Origin: Paenibacillus sp. GP183
GTDB lineage: Bacteria; Bacillota; Bacilli; Paenibacillales; NBRC-103111
Direction: 5' to 3'
Length of the DNA: 64,000 nucleotides
Assembly: GCF_900104695.1 (NCBI RefSeq)
Contig: NZ_FNSW01000001.1
Coordinates: forward strand, 5,314,501 to 5,378,500
The notes beneath the pieces were generated by a model, which was given only the letters and a program-made list of their open reading frames with translations, did not search any database and was not told the DNA's origin. Shown here piece by piece: positions 26,057 through 34,753 of this stretch (position 1 is its first letter; each line of letters starts with the position of its first letter). A program made the translations under genes and the position numbers.

Positions 26057-27052
26057 CTATTCCAGCAGTGGAAATAATAGCTTTTGATTTTCCGGTGAGC
26101 TCATATTTTGCTTCGTAATGACTGTGGATTTGAGACTGATCTGTCCGCCGGTTTTTTGGCCATTGATTAGCTTTATCGCGGCTTGGACCGCCAGATACCC
26201 CAGGTGGAAAGGCTTCTGCACGATGGTAGCGCTCAAGATTCCTTCTTCCAGCAGCTGAATTTCATATATGGAGTTCTCGAAGCCGACCAGTTTGATGCGG
26301 TCGGGTTTATTCAATTCCTTTATGGCTTTGGCTGCTCCTAGTGTGGCTGATTCACTGAGGGCGATGAAGCCGTTCAAATCCGTATGGGCAATTAGAAGCG
26401 ACATGGCAAGCTTATAAGCCGTCTCTTCAGAGCCGCTTGAGTAAAAAGTGCCGTAATTCATGCTGGTGTCCGATGAAAGCACCTTGAGAACCCCTGCCTC
26501 TCTTTGGGCAGATACTCCGCTTTCTTGCTTGTCGCCGATAATGGCAAATTTGGGTTGGCCGCTGAGCATATCACTGAGCGTATGGCCCGCTTGAAAGCCC
26601 GCATCAGCTTGGTCGAGCGAGATTAGAGGCTGTGTACCGCCGTCCATGTGGCTGTCTGCCAACACAAGCCTAATTCCTGCTTTTCGTATCTTTTGCATCA
26701 CTGGGGCAAGGCGAACAGCATCCGTAGGCGCGAGCACAATGGCTTGCGGCTTTTCAGAAATCGCGATCTCCAGCAGCTGAATTTGCTTGCTCGTGTCCGT
26801 TTCGGATGAAGGACCGCGCAAATCCAGCTTGAGCTCGCTCTGTTTCGCTGCCGCTTTGGCCCCTGCGCTTACCGTTTGCCAGAAGTCAGAGTGAATGTCG
26901 CTTGACTTTAACATCACAATAACAGTTTTCTCCTTGCTTGATTGGTTATGGAAGTTACGGTACGCAGAGTATGCCAACAGAGCGGTCGCAAGGACAGCAA
27001 TCAGCGCAGCCGTCCATAACAGTTTCTTATTCATCAGTGTCACTTCTTTCAT
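26057..27052 (-). CDS. Membrane-anchored RbsB-like sugar-binding protein
   Basis: A 331-residue type 1 periplasmic binding protein (Peripla_BP_4, RbsB/XylF fold): VIVMLKSSDIHSDFWQTVSA opens the domain, AIVLAPTDAVRLAPVM marks the first lobe, and GFIALSESATLGAAKAI and KLVGFENS mark the hinge region. The N-terminal helix (LLWTAALIAVLATALLAYSA) has no lipobox cysteine and no clear cleavage site, so it probably stays as a membrane anchor. Its ATG overlaps the kinase stop codon (ATGA), showing tight coupling. The closest known arrangement is XylFII-LytS-YesN in Clostridium, where an anchored binding protein presents the sugar to the kinase. The same role is inferred here. An internal ATG at 27034 is an alternative start. 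Confidence 0.85.
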   Translation of the reverse strand: MKEVTLMNKKLLWTAALIAVLATALLAYSAYRNFHNQSSKEKTVIVMLKSSDIHSDFWQTVSAGAKAAAKQSELKLDLRGPSSETDTSKQIQLLEIAISEKPQAIVLAPTDAVRLAPVMQKIRKAGIRLVLADSHMDGGTQPLISLDQADAGFQAGHTLSDMLSGQPKFAIIGDKQESGVSAQREAGVLKVLSSDTSMNYGTFYSSGSEETAYKLAMSLLIAHTDLNGFIALSESATLGAAKAIKELNKPDRIKLVGFENSIYEIQLLEEGILSATIVQKPFHLGYLAVQAAIKLINGQKTGGQISLKSTVITKQNMSSPENQKLLFPLLE

Positions 27053-28824
27053 CTTTTTGGAACGACAATGGTGACGCGTGTGCCTACTTCCAGCTCGCTT
27101 TCGAAATGGACACCATATTCCTGACCGAAGAAAAGCTGAATCCGTTCGTTGACATTAAGCACACCTACGCCGCCTCTTGCTTCACGTTCCTGATGCTTCA
27201 AGATACTTTGCAGCTTTTCAGCGGTCATCCCGAGTCCGTTGTCGACTATCTCAAATACGAGGTTGTCGCCTTCTTCCCTTGCAGATATGACAATTAAACC
27301 TATTTCAGGCTTGTTCTTAATTCCGTGGTAGATGGCGTTTTCAACGAACGGCTGAAGCAAAAGCTTGAGCGTCTTCACCTGCATAAGCTCTTCCGGCACT
27401 TCGATGCGATAATCCAGCTGCTCCTGATACCTCATTTTTTGAATAAGCAGATAATTATCGATATGATCGATTTCCACCTGTAGCGGTACAAGCTCATTTT
27501 CCTTTGTGATGCTTGCCCGAAACAGCTTTGCCAGCGCAGAAGTCATCGTGACGACCTCTTCATGCTGCTTTTGCTCAGCCATCCAAATGATGGAATCGAG
27601 CGTGTTGTAAAGGAAGTGCGGATTGATTTGTGCCTGCAGCAGGCGCAGCTCCGTCGTGCGCTTCGTTTTCTCCGTTTCGATAATTTGCTGCAGCAGCTTC
27701 TTGATCTGTCCGATCATGAGGTTGAACGTGCGGCTCAGTTGACCGATTTCGTCCCGTTGGTTGATTTCGGCAAGGACGTCGAAGTTGCCGCTCTCCACAT
27801 GCTTCATGTTGCCCTGCAGTTTTTTGATAGGGCGGGAGAGGCTTCGAGCGATCAGGAAGGAGATGACCAGGGTGACGGCTAGTCCAATAATACCGGTAAG
27901 CAGGAACGAATTTTGCATCGTGCTGGGATCGGCGATAAGCTCGTCCGTATAAGCGACTCCAACGATTTTCCAGCCGAAATTAGTGTTGTTGATCGTATAG
28001 ATTCGTTTCCCGTTCTCATCATCCGCGATAAAGCTGCCATTGCCCGCGCTTGTCACACGGTCGATCAGTTCGCTGCGCAGGTGGCCGTAAATGAGCTCCT
28101 GCTGCGGGTGATAGACGATGTCGCCATTCTGGTCTACGATGAATACGTAGCCGCGTTTGCCCAGATTGATTTTGCTGCAAATTTCATTGATGACGCTCAT
28201 GTTTAAGTCGACAAGCAGAATGCCTTCGCCGCGAATACCGTCGGTGCTTTTCAGCTCACGGCTTAGGGAGACCACCCAGCGATATTCATTCTGGATAATA
28301 TTTTGCACGTGGGGCCTCGAGATGACGGATTTGCCTCCTTCACTCTTCGCTTTCAAGTACCAGGACTGCTCCTCAGGCTTTGTGTAAGGGTTCAGACTCG
28401 TGATGCGGCGGTCGGAAACAAACCTGCCGTTATAGCCGAACACCATTATGGATGCGATGTCCTTGCGAGTGTACTGAATCGACTGAAATAAGTCGGAAAT
28501 ACGCTTCTGGTAAGGACGCAGCTCTTCTTCACTGAGAAACGTATTCCTGGAAATGTAATATTTGACGTCTTTATTCGTAAGGGCGAACATGGAGATATTT
28601 TCCATCGTATCGACATAGGATTGAATATTCTCGTTCACCTGATTGATAACTTCTCCGACGTACACTTTTGAATTTCTGACAACTGCGTCCTCAGACAATC
28701 GATAGCTGATCAGGCTAGTTGATGCGATCGCTAGCAGAATAAGAAGGGAGAAGGCAGTGGAAATATTCGATTGAATGCTCTTGAGAGGAAACAGGGGAAA
28801 AGAGGGCTGTCCACGGCTTCTCAT
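27049..28824 (-). CDS. Sensor histidine kinase (YesM/LytS type)
   Basis: A 591-residue kinase. Membrane helix 1 is near residues 19-41 (ISTAFSLLILLAIASTSLIS). An extracellular dCache-type domain follows (YVFIVDQNGDIVYHPQ). Helix 2 is near 290-315, and a HAMP domain has SLSRPIKKLQGNMKHVESGN. The His_kinase domain has the phospho-acceptor motif QAQINPHFLYNTLDSI. The ATP-binding G-box reads IVDNGLGMTAEKL with LNVNERIQLFFG after it. It phosphorylates the AraC-type regulator encoded just upstream; both junctions of this gene are ATGA overlaps. It probably senses a sugar with help from the RbsB-like protein encoded next. Confidence 0.9.
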   Translation of the reverse strand: MRSRGQPSFPLFPLKSIQSNISTAFSLLILLAIASTSLISYRLSEDAVVRNSKVYVGEVINQVNENIQSYVDTMENISMFALTNKDVKYYISRNTFLSEEELRPYQKRISDLFQSIQYTRKDIASIMVFGYNGRFVSDRRITSLNPYTKPEEQSWYLKAKSEGGKSVISRPHVQNIIQNEYRWVVSLSRELKSTDGIRGEGILLVDLNMSVINEICSKINLGKRGYVFIVDQNGDIVYHPQQELIYGHLRSELIDRVTSAGNGSFIADDENGKRIYTINNTNFGWKIVGVAYTDELIADPSTMQNSFLLTGIIGLAVTLVISFLIARSLSRPIKKLQGNMKHVESGNFDVLAEINQRDEIGQLSRTFNLMIGQIKKLLQQIIETEKTKRTTELRLLQAQINPHFLYNTLDSIIWMAEQKQHEEVVTMTSALAKLFRASITKENELVPLQVEIDHIDNYLLIQKMRYQEQLDYRIEVPEELMQVKTLKLLLQPFVENAIYHGIKNKPEIGLIVISAREEGDNLVFEIVDNGLGMTAEKLQSILKHQEREARGGVGVLNVNERIQLFFGQEYGVHFESELEVGTRVTIVVPKR

Positions 28825-30446
28825 GTTGCGATCTCCTTCGTTTGTTTCTCTCTGTATTCTCTTGGCGTTACCCCCGTCACTTTCTTGAACAAGAGACTGA
28901 AATAGTTCGGGTCGGCGTATCCAACCTTGGAGGCGATTTCGTAAAACTTGAGTGACGAGTGCTGCAGAAGCGACTTGGCATGCTCAGTACGAACTCTTGT
29001 CAAAAACTCCACGAACGTCTCCCCGGTGTACTGCTTGAAGACGAGACTAAAGTAGCTTTTGCTCATCAAAACATGACGGCACAGATCCTGTAAAGACAGC
29101 TTCTCGTTGCAGTAATGCCGATGTATATAATCGATTGCCTGAATCATTAATGTATTAGTTACTTGCTGCCGAATTTCCGAAACTGCTGTCATGGCCGCCT
29201 GTACGATGTTCTGAAGCCATACTTTAATTTCATCCAATGTCTTGTATTTATATAAATCGGTCAGCACTATTCTCTGGTCGGTACCGAACAGTTCTTGACT
29301 GACACCCAGCTCTTGTATCGTATTGAGCAATGAAACAACGACCTTCAAAATCTGCAAATAGCACGAATCTATAGACAAACTGGATCGTTTCAGATCGGCT
29401 ATGATTTGCTCGATCAATAACTTCGCTTCCTGTTTCGAGCCGATCTTGACCAATGATGCAAGCTGGCGGTCCCAGTCTGCGCTGTAAGTCAGCACATTGG
29501 CATCCTGACCTTCGACATCGGAAATGCTGATGACGCGATTTTTACCGAGAAGAAACCGGTAATCGAGAGCGGATAGGGCGCTCTGATAGGAGTGCGGTAG
29601 CATACCTGGGGAATCGTACACGCGTCCGATACCGACGGTAACTGTATATTTAAGAAACTTCTCAATATATTGACGAGCCTCCTCGACAATCCGAAAAACT
29701 TGATCGTACAGCGCTTCCTCGCCCAGATCACCGGATATGACCGCAACCATCCTCTCCTCTCGAGTGCGGAATATAAACCCGGATTCCCTCACGACGATCT
29801 CCTCGAGCAAATTGAATCCGGCGAAGCGAAGCAGCTCCGTGTCGGGTTCGATGGATTCCATTTCCCGCTCGCCGAAATCGTCAATGTCGAAGATGAGCGT
29901 TAGAAAACGCGGGCCAAGCGGAGGGAGATTGAAATAGGCAAGGCGCTCTGTCATTTCTCTTTGCGATATCCCGGTTACGACCATACGCTCCAAAAAACGT
30001 TCCCGCAGTAGCGGTAAGCTCTGGTTCAACTGATTGTAAAGAAGGTTGAAATCCTCGCGGAGCTGCTGTTCCTCGTCCATCGTTTGTTTTATTTTATTAA
30101 GGATCTGACGCGTATCACTAGCTGTAAACGGCTTCAGGATGAAGTCCTCAACCTTGAGCCGAAGGGCACGCTGCGCGTAGTCAAAATCGTCATGGCCTGT
30201 CAGTATAACCGTCTTGATAAACGGATAATTAGCTGCCACCTGTTCACACAGCTCAAGACCGTCCATCAAAGGCATGCAGATGTCGGAAAGAATGAGATCC
30301 GGTTTGACCTTATCGATCTCATCGAGCGCTTCGCGCCCGTTTTTGTAATCGCCGACGAGCTTGAAGCCGTGTTCCTCCCATTGAATCGTTCTCTTTAACC
30401 CTTCACGGACGACTTTCTCGTCATCCACTATAATCAGCTTATACAT
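28821..30446 (-). CDS. Response regulator, AraC family (YesN type)
   Basis: A 541-residue regulator. The N-terminal receiver domain has acidic DDE at residues 8-10, the phospho-acceptor Asp55 in LILSDICMP, and the switch Lys in FILKPFTASD. A long middle region of about 300 residues follows. The C-terminal AraC DNA-binding domain of about 100 residues has LSLQDLCRHVLMSKSYFSLV and FYEIASKVGYADPNYFSLLF. It is the first gene of the sensor operon and should activate the transporter genes. ATG 30446 (MYKLIIVDDE) is preferred, with GTGAGGTG about 7 nt before it. A GTG three codons earlier is the alternative. Confidence 0.9.
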   Translation of the reverse strand: MYKLIIVDDEKVVREGLKRTIQWEEHGFKLVGDYKNGREALDEIDKVKPDLILSDICMPLMDGLELCEQVAANYPFIKTVILTGHDDFDYAQRALRLKVEDFILKPFTASDTRQILNKIKQTMDEEQQLREDFNLLYNQLNQSLPLLRERFLERMVVTGISQREMTERLAYFNLPPLGPRFLTLIFDIDDFGEREMESIEPDTELLRFAGFNLLEEIVVRESGFIFRTREERMVAVISGDLGEEALYDQVFRIVEEARQYIEKFLKYTVTVGIGRVYDSPGMLPHSYQSALSALDYRFLLGKNRVISISDVEGQDANVLTYSADWDRQLASLVKIGSKQEAKLLIEQIIADLKRSSLSIDSCYLQILKVVVSLLNTIQELGVSQELFGTDQRIVLTDLYKYKTLDEIKVWLQNIVQAAMTAVSEIRQQVTNTLMIQAIDYIHRHYCNEKLSLQDLCRHVLMSKSYFSLVFKQYTGETFVEFLTRVRTEHAKSLLQHSSLKFYEIASKVGYADPNYFSLLFKKVTGVTPREYREKQTKEIAT

Positions 30447-30871
30447 CCAGTACACCTCACTTGTTGTTTATAGTGAATGCTCATAAATAAAATGTCAATG
30501 ATATTTGCTAGTTGAAAATAGATTTGTTGAGGCTGTTAATACGGCCTTTTTCAATTGTCTATACGATGATCTCCATCTTTTTCAAATTGATTATTCATAA
30601 AATTCCTTGCGACGTTATATATTATTTCATAAATTGTTACTAAACACATGGAATACTTGCAAATATTTTTAGCTTACTGGGTTGAATTCCAGCTTTTTGC
30701 GTGTATATAATGGATTTAACAATTAAAAACCCAATTTTTCAAGGAGTGATGATAATTATATGTTAAATAAAATAACATAAAATTGGAATCTGCGAAATTT
30801 TGGTAAATGCTGCTTTTCAATGTGGGTACAAAAGTCAGAAAATTAAAAAATTTGGAAAGGTGGGAATGGCA
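30447..30871. other. 425-bp intergenic region before the pyrimidine operon
   Basis: This AT-rich gap separates two divergent operons. It holds the promoter listed at 30682 and, further right, a strong ribosome binding site (AAGGAGTGATGAT, 30741-30753) that leads into no gene: the nearest ATG (30760) opens a 6-codon reading frame, M-L-N-K-I-T. I see no riboswitch fold, T-box or PyrR-type anti-terminator. Confidence 0.5.
30682..30711 (+). promoter_or_regulatory. Promoter of the pyrimidine catabolic operon
   Basis: TTGAAT (30682-30687) and a perfect TATAAT (30706-30711) are separated by 18 bp. It would give a leader of roughly 150 nt ahead of the permease gene. Confidence 0.6.
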
Positions 30872-32350
30872 ATGAACCATTCAGTTGAGTTGAACAATGT
30901 TGCCGTTGAAGTTGATGAGACGCTTTACAATGAGGACCTGGCTCCCGTAAAAAAAGAGAAGCGTGACTGGAACTGGATAAATTACACAACGGTATGGATG
31001 GGCATGGTTCATAACATCGTCGCATATGAAACGGCGGGCAGCTTGCTCAGTTTGGGAATGAGTGTTTGGCAAGCTTTGGCAACCGTGGTAGTAGCCAACG
31101 TCGTTCTTATTTTGGCCATGTGGTTGAACAGCACTGCTGGTGCGAAATACGGTTTGCCATTCCCTGTATTGATAAGGGCCGCTTTCGGCTTAAGAGGCGC
31201 CCACATTCCCGTTTTAATTCGGGCATTCGTAGCCATTTTCTGGTTTGCTGTGCAAACCTACGCCGGCTGCAAGGCGGTAGGGGCTGTTTTAGGGCTCTTG
31301 ATCCCCGGCTGGAATTCGTTAGAGGCATACAGCTTCATTGGTTTCCACCTGAATGATGCCATTTCCTTTGCTCTTTTTTGGGTCTTGCATGTTTATGTGG
31401 TCTCCCACGGGATGAAAAGGGTCAAATTTTTTGAGCTATGGGCAGGTCCGCTGGTCATTGTCTTGGGATTGGCGCTCGTGATTTGGGCCATCTATACAGC
31501 CAAAGGACTAGGGCCGCTTTTCTCCGAACCCTCAAAGCTTACAAGCAGTGAGTTCTGGGGCATCTTCTTTTTGTCAGTTACAGGACTGGTCGGTATTTGG
31601 TCAACATTGGTGCTAAATATTCCTGACTTCACTCGCTACGCCCGAAGCCAACGGGATCAAGTATTGGGGCAAGCTATCGGATTGCCCGGTACTGCTATCA
31701 TTTTTGCCCTCATGAGCATTATTATTACGTCGGGTACGATTATCGCTTTCGGCAAGCCGATCTGGGATCCGGTGGAGCTGCTGAAGCAGTTCAACAATCC
31801 GATCGTATTGATATTAGGCGCATTTTCTTTACTTGTAGCCACTTTATCAGTCAACGTAGCCGCAAATGTTGTATCTCCTGCCTATGACCTCATCAATCTG
31901 ATGCCAAAAAAATTAAATTTTGTAAAGGCCAGTGTCATTTCGATGGTGGTTGCCGTATTCTTCGCACCTTGGCTCTGGTTTGACAATGCCGGAACAATTT
32001 TTAACGCATTTGGAACCATTGGTGGAACATTAGGACCTGTCGCCGGCATAATGATTGCCGATTTTTATCTGGTTCGGAAGCGTGAGTATGATATAAAAAG
32101 CTTTTATACAAGATCAGGAGCTTACAATTATAAAAATGGCTGGAATCCTCAAGGCTATATGGCATTTGCCCTAGGTTTAATCGCGTCCTTCATCGGTTTA
32201 ATCATTCCTGCGCTCCATTCACTGTATACTTATTCATGGTTTCTTGGAGTAGTTGTCGGATTCATATCATATGCTCTTCTTATGCGCCCCGTGGCACCTG
32301 CAACCTCGCAAACTATGGCGCCTTCGTTAACCGAAGCGGGCGAAATCTAA
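30872..32350 (+). CDS. NCS1-family nucleobase:cation symporter
   Basis: A 492-residue membrane transporter with about 12 helices. NCS1 landmarks are WNWINYTTVWMGMVHNIVAY at the first helix, GLPFPVLIRAAFGLRGAHIP after the second, WFAVQTYAGCKAV, and NIPDFTRYARSQRDQ in the central loop. NCS1 proteins import uracil, cytosine, allantoin or hydantoins with H+ or Na+. As first gene of an operon for dihydropyrimidine breakdown, uracil/thymine or dihydropyrimidine is the likely cargo. ATG 30872 is chosen with AAAGGTGGG about 7 nt ahead; ATG 30866 is 6 bases upstream but too close to that site. Confidence 0.9.
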   Translation: MNHSVELNNVAVEVDETLYNEDLAPVKKEKRDWNWINYTTVWMGMVHNIVAYETAGSLLSLGMSVWQALATVVVANVVLILAMWLNSTAGAKYGLPFPVLIRAAFGLRGAHIPVLIRAFVAIFWFAVQTYAGCKAVGAVLGLLIPGWNSLEAYSFIGFHLNDAISFALFWVLHVYVVSHGMKRVKFFELWAGPLVIVLGLALVIWAIYTAKGLGPLFSEPSKLTSSEFWGIFFLSVTGLVGIWSTLVLNIPDFTRYARSQRDQVLGQAIGLPGTAIIFALMSIIITSGTIIAFGKPIWDPVELLKQFNNPIVLILGAFSLLVATLSVNVAANVVSPAYDLINLMPKKLNFVKASVISMVVAVFFAPWLWFDNAGTIFNAFGTIGGTLGPVAGIMIADFYLVRKREYDIKSFYTRSGAYNYKNGWNPQGYMAFALGLIASFIGLIIPALHSLYTYSWFLGVVVGFISYALLMRPVAPATSQTMAPSLTEAGEI

Positions 32351-32372
32351 GAATGAGAGGAGTAAAAAAAGC

Positions 32373-33773
32373 ATGTCAAAAAAATGGATTAAAAATGGTA
32401 TCATAGTGACCTCCTCGGATACGTATCAAGCAGATCTTTTAATAGATGGAGGGGAAATTATCGGCATTGGCAAGATGCCGGACATAGACAATGCTGAAGT
32501 GATTGATGCGTCCGGTCTCTATGTTTTCCCTGGGGCGGTTGATGAACACACACATATGTCCATGCCTTTCAACGGAACCGAGAGCATGCCTTGGGAATCT
32601 GAGACTGTCGCTGCTGCCGTAGGCGGTACAACCACCATCGTCGATTTTGCGCTGCAAGCGAGAGGAAGCTCACTTACGGATACGATCCGTAAATGGCAAA
32701 CGAGAGCTGAGGGAAATACAGCGATCGATTACAATCTGCATGTCGCCATTACTGATTTAACGAATGATATCATGGAGGAAATCTCAACGGCCGTCAAGCT
32801 GGGCGTATCTACGTTTAAGCTGTTTATGGCCTATAAAGGCGAATTAATGGTCGATGACAGTACGATGTTTCGGATGCTCCAAAAAGCAAAAGAAGTCGGG
32901 GCTCTTGTGATGGTGCATGCCGAAAATGGAGATATCATATCTCTTCTTCAACAGCAACTGCTGTCCGAAGGTAAAACGGAACCGTACTATCATGCCGTCA
33001 GCCGGCCGATAGACATCGAAACGGAAGCGACACACCGGGCAATTAAGCTTGCCAAAGCAGCTGGCAGCCCTATCTTTATCGTACATGTATCGAGCGGGGA
33101 ACCTGCAGAAGAGATTCGCAGAGCTCGTGCATCCGGTCAACCGGTGTTTGCTGAAACTTGCCCCCAGTACCTGTTTTTGGATGAATCGTATTTGGCGCTG
33201 CCGGACTTTGAAGGAGCCAAGTATGTTTGTTCGCCTCCGCTTAGGGAAAAATCTCAGCATGAGCAATTATGGAATGCCATCACGGATGGCACGCTGCAGG
33301 CAATCGGCACGGACCATTGCTCATTTGATTTCAAAAACCAAAAATATTTGGGCCGCAATGATTTTTCAAAAATTCCTAATGGAGGCAACGGTATAGAACA
33401 TTGGATACCGTTGTTATATACCTACGGGGTAAAGGCCGGTAAAATTTCGTTAAATCGATTCATCGAGCTCATCTCTGCGAATCCTGCCAAATTCATGGGG
33501 TTGTATCCCAGAAAGGGAACAATCGCCGTAGGAAGCGATGCCGACCTTGTATTATTTGACCCGAAGGTTGAGCAAACCATTACAGCGTCCAGCCAACTGC
33601 AAGGAAGCGACTACAATTTTTATGAAGGATGGCAAGTGCAAGGAGCAGCACGACATGTGTTACTCAGAGGCGAAGTCATTGTGAAGAATGGAACATACGT
33701 CGGAAGTCGTACGCAAGGGCAATTTATTCATGCCAAGCCCTTCGGGGCCGCATTCCAGAAGGTCGGCGAATAG
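32373..33773 (+). CDS. hydA: Dihydropyrimidinase (hydantoinase)
   Basis: A 466-residue cyclic amidohydrolase, the normal family length. The dinuclear zinc site is visible: His59 and His61 in VDEHTHM, the carboxylated Lys149 in FKLFMAYKG, further His in VMVHAENG and FIVHVSSG, and Asp in GTDHCSF. It opens dihydrouracil or dihydrothymine to the N-carbamoyl-beta-amino acid, step 2 of the reductive pathway. PreAT (step 1) and carbamoylases (step 3) are in the same operon. It starts 22 bp after the permease with GAGAGGAG as ribosome binding site. Hydantoins are an alternative substrate, but PreAT makes dihydropyrimidines more likely. Confidence 0.93.
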   Translation: MSKKWIKNGIIVTSSDTYQADLLIDGGEIIGIGKMPDIDNAEVIDASGLYVFPGAVDEHTHMSMPFNGTESMPWESETVAAAVGGTTTIVDFALQARGSSLTDTIRKWQTRAEGNTAIDYNLHVAITDLTNDIMEEISTAVKLGVSTFKLFMAYKGELMVDDSTMFRMLQKAKEVGALVMVHAENGDIISLLQQQLLSEGKTEPYYHAVSRPIDIETEATHRAIKLAKAAGSPIFIVHVSSGEPAEEIRRARASGQPVFAETCPQYLFLDESYLALPDFEGAKYVCSPPLREKSQHEQLWNAITDGTLQAIGTDHCSFDFKNQKYLGRNDFSKIPNGGNGIEHWIPLLYTYGVKAGKISLNRFIELISANPAKFMGLYPRKGTIAVGSDADLVLFDPKVEQTITASSQLQGSDYNFYEGWQVQGAARHVLLRGEVIVKNGTYVGSRTQGQFIHAKPFGAAFQKVGE

Positions 33774-33790
33774 ATGGAGGTCTTTCCTAT

Positions 33791-34681
33791 ATGACGAAAA
33801 AGAAAGAAATTATAGTTGCTTATGGCGTTGATGTGGATGCGGTAGCGGGATGGCTTGGATCTTATGGAGGAGAAGATTCCCCGGATGATATAACTCGGGG
33901 ACTTTTCGCAGGGGAAATTGGAACGCCTCGTTTGCTCAAGCTTTTTGAAAAGTACAATTTAAAAACGACCTGGTTTATCCCTGGCCATTCCATTGAAACT
34001 TTTCCCGAGCAAACTAAGATGGTCGTTGAAGGTGGTCATGAAATTGGCATTCACGGCTACTCTCATGAAAATCCCATTGCTATGACCTCGCAGCAAGAAG
34101 AAACGGTTCTAATAAAGTGTATTGATTTGATCGAAAAAGTTTCTGGGAGACGTCCAACAGGTTATGTTGCCCCATGGTGGGAGTTTTCGAATATAACCAA
34201 TGAGCTGCTCTTAAAATATGGGATAAAATACGATCATAGTCTAATGCACAACGATTTCCATCCTTACTATGTCCGCGTCGGCGATAGTTGGACGAATATT
34301 GACTATGAACAGTCTGCTGAAGCTTGGATGAAGCCTTTGGTTAGAGGAAAAGAGACACATCTTATTGAGATTCCTGCCAACTGGTATACGGATGATCTCC
34401 CGCCCATGATGTTTATTAAAAAATCCCCGAATAGTCATGGCTTCGTGAATCCGCGCGATATTGAACAAATGTGGAAGGATCAGTTTGATTGGGTTTATCG
34501 TGAATATGATTATGCGGTGTTTACGATAACCATTCATCCGGATGTCAGCGGCAGGCCGCAAGTGCTTCTCATGCATGAACGCTTGATAGAGTATATCAAT
34601 AGTCACGAGGGTGTTCGTTGGGCAACTTTTGATGAGATCGCCGATGATTTTGCCCATAGAAGTCCCTTTCAGCCCGAATAA
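33791..34681 (+). CDS. Polysaccharide deacetylase-fold protein (PuuE/HpPgdA-like)
   Basis: A 296-residue NodB-fold protein of the group that includes PuuE allantoinase and Helicobacter PgdA. Metal-site candidates are Asp in [13 protein letters not shown] and the two His of [11 protein letters not shown] at about residues 86-96. [14 protein letters not shown] and a late [12 protein letters not shown] also fit. Although classed with polysaccharide deacetylases, PuuE hydrolyses a cyclic amide, and this gene lies inside a pyrimidine-ring-opening operon. A cyclic amidase role is a plausible inference. No signal peptide is present, against a cell-wall role. GGAGG at 33776-33780 supports ATG 33791; an earlier in-frame start would overlap hydA. 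Confidence 0.85.
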   Translation: MTKKKEIIVAYGVDVDAVAGWLGSYGGEDSPDDITRGLFAGEIGTPRLLKLFEKYNLKTTWFIPGHSIETFPEQTKMVVEGGHEIGIHGYSHENPIAMTSQQEETVLIKCIDLIEKVSGRRPTGYVAPWWEFSNITNELLLKYGIKYDHSLMHNDFHPYYVRVGDSWTNIDYEQSAEAWMKPLVRGKETHLIEIPANWYTDDLPPMMFIKKSPNSHGFVNPRDIEQMWKDQFDWVYREYDYAVFTITIHPDVSGRPQVLLMHERLIEYINSHEGVRWATFDEIADDFAHRSPFQPE

Positions 34682-34753
34682 TGAAAAAGCAGTTGAATAA
34701 ATATAAAATATAGCGCAATCACTGAGAAGATGTTCCGGAAAGAGGTAATGTCC

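Noticed and set aside
30640-30680. Possible sigma-54 promoter (TGGAATACTTGCA)
   Set aside because: The distance between the GG and GC doublets is 7 nt instead of the required 10, and no sigma-54 activator is nearby.
30712-30871. PyrR-type attenuator or riboswitch in the leader of the pyrimidine operon
   Set aside because: No conserved PyrR-binding loop, no alternative hairpins with T-run and no known riboswitch core could be made out.
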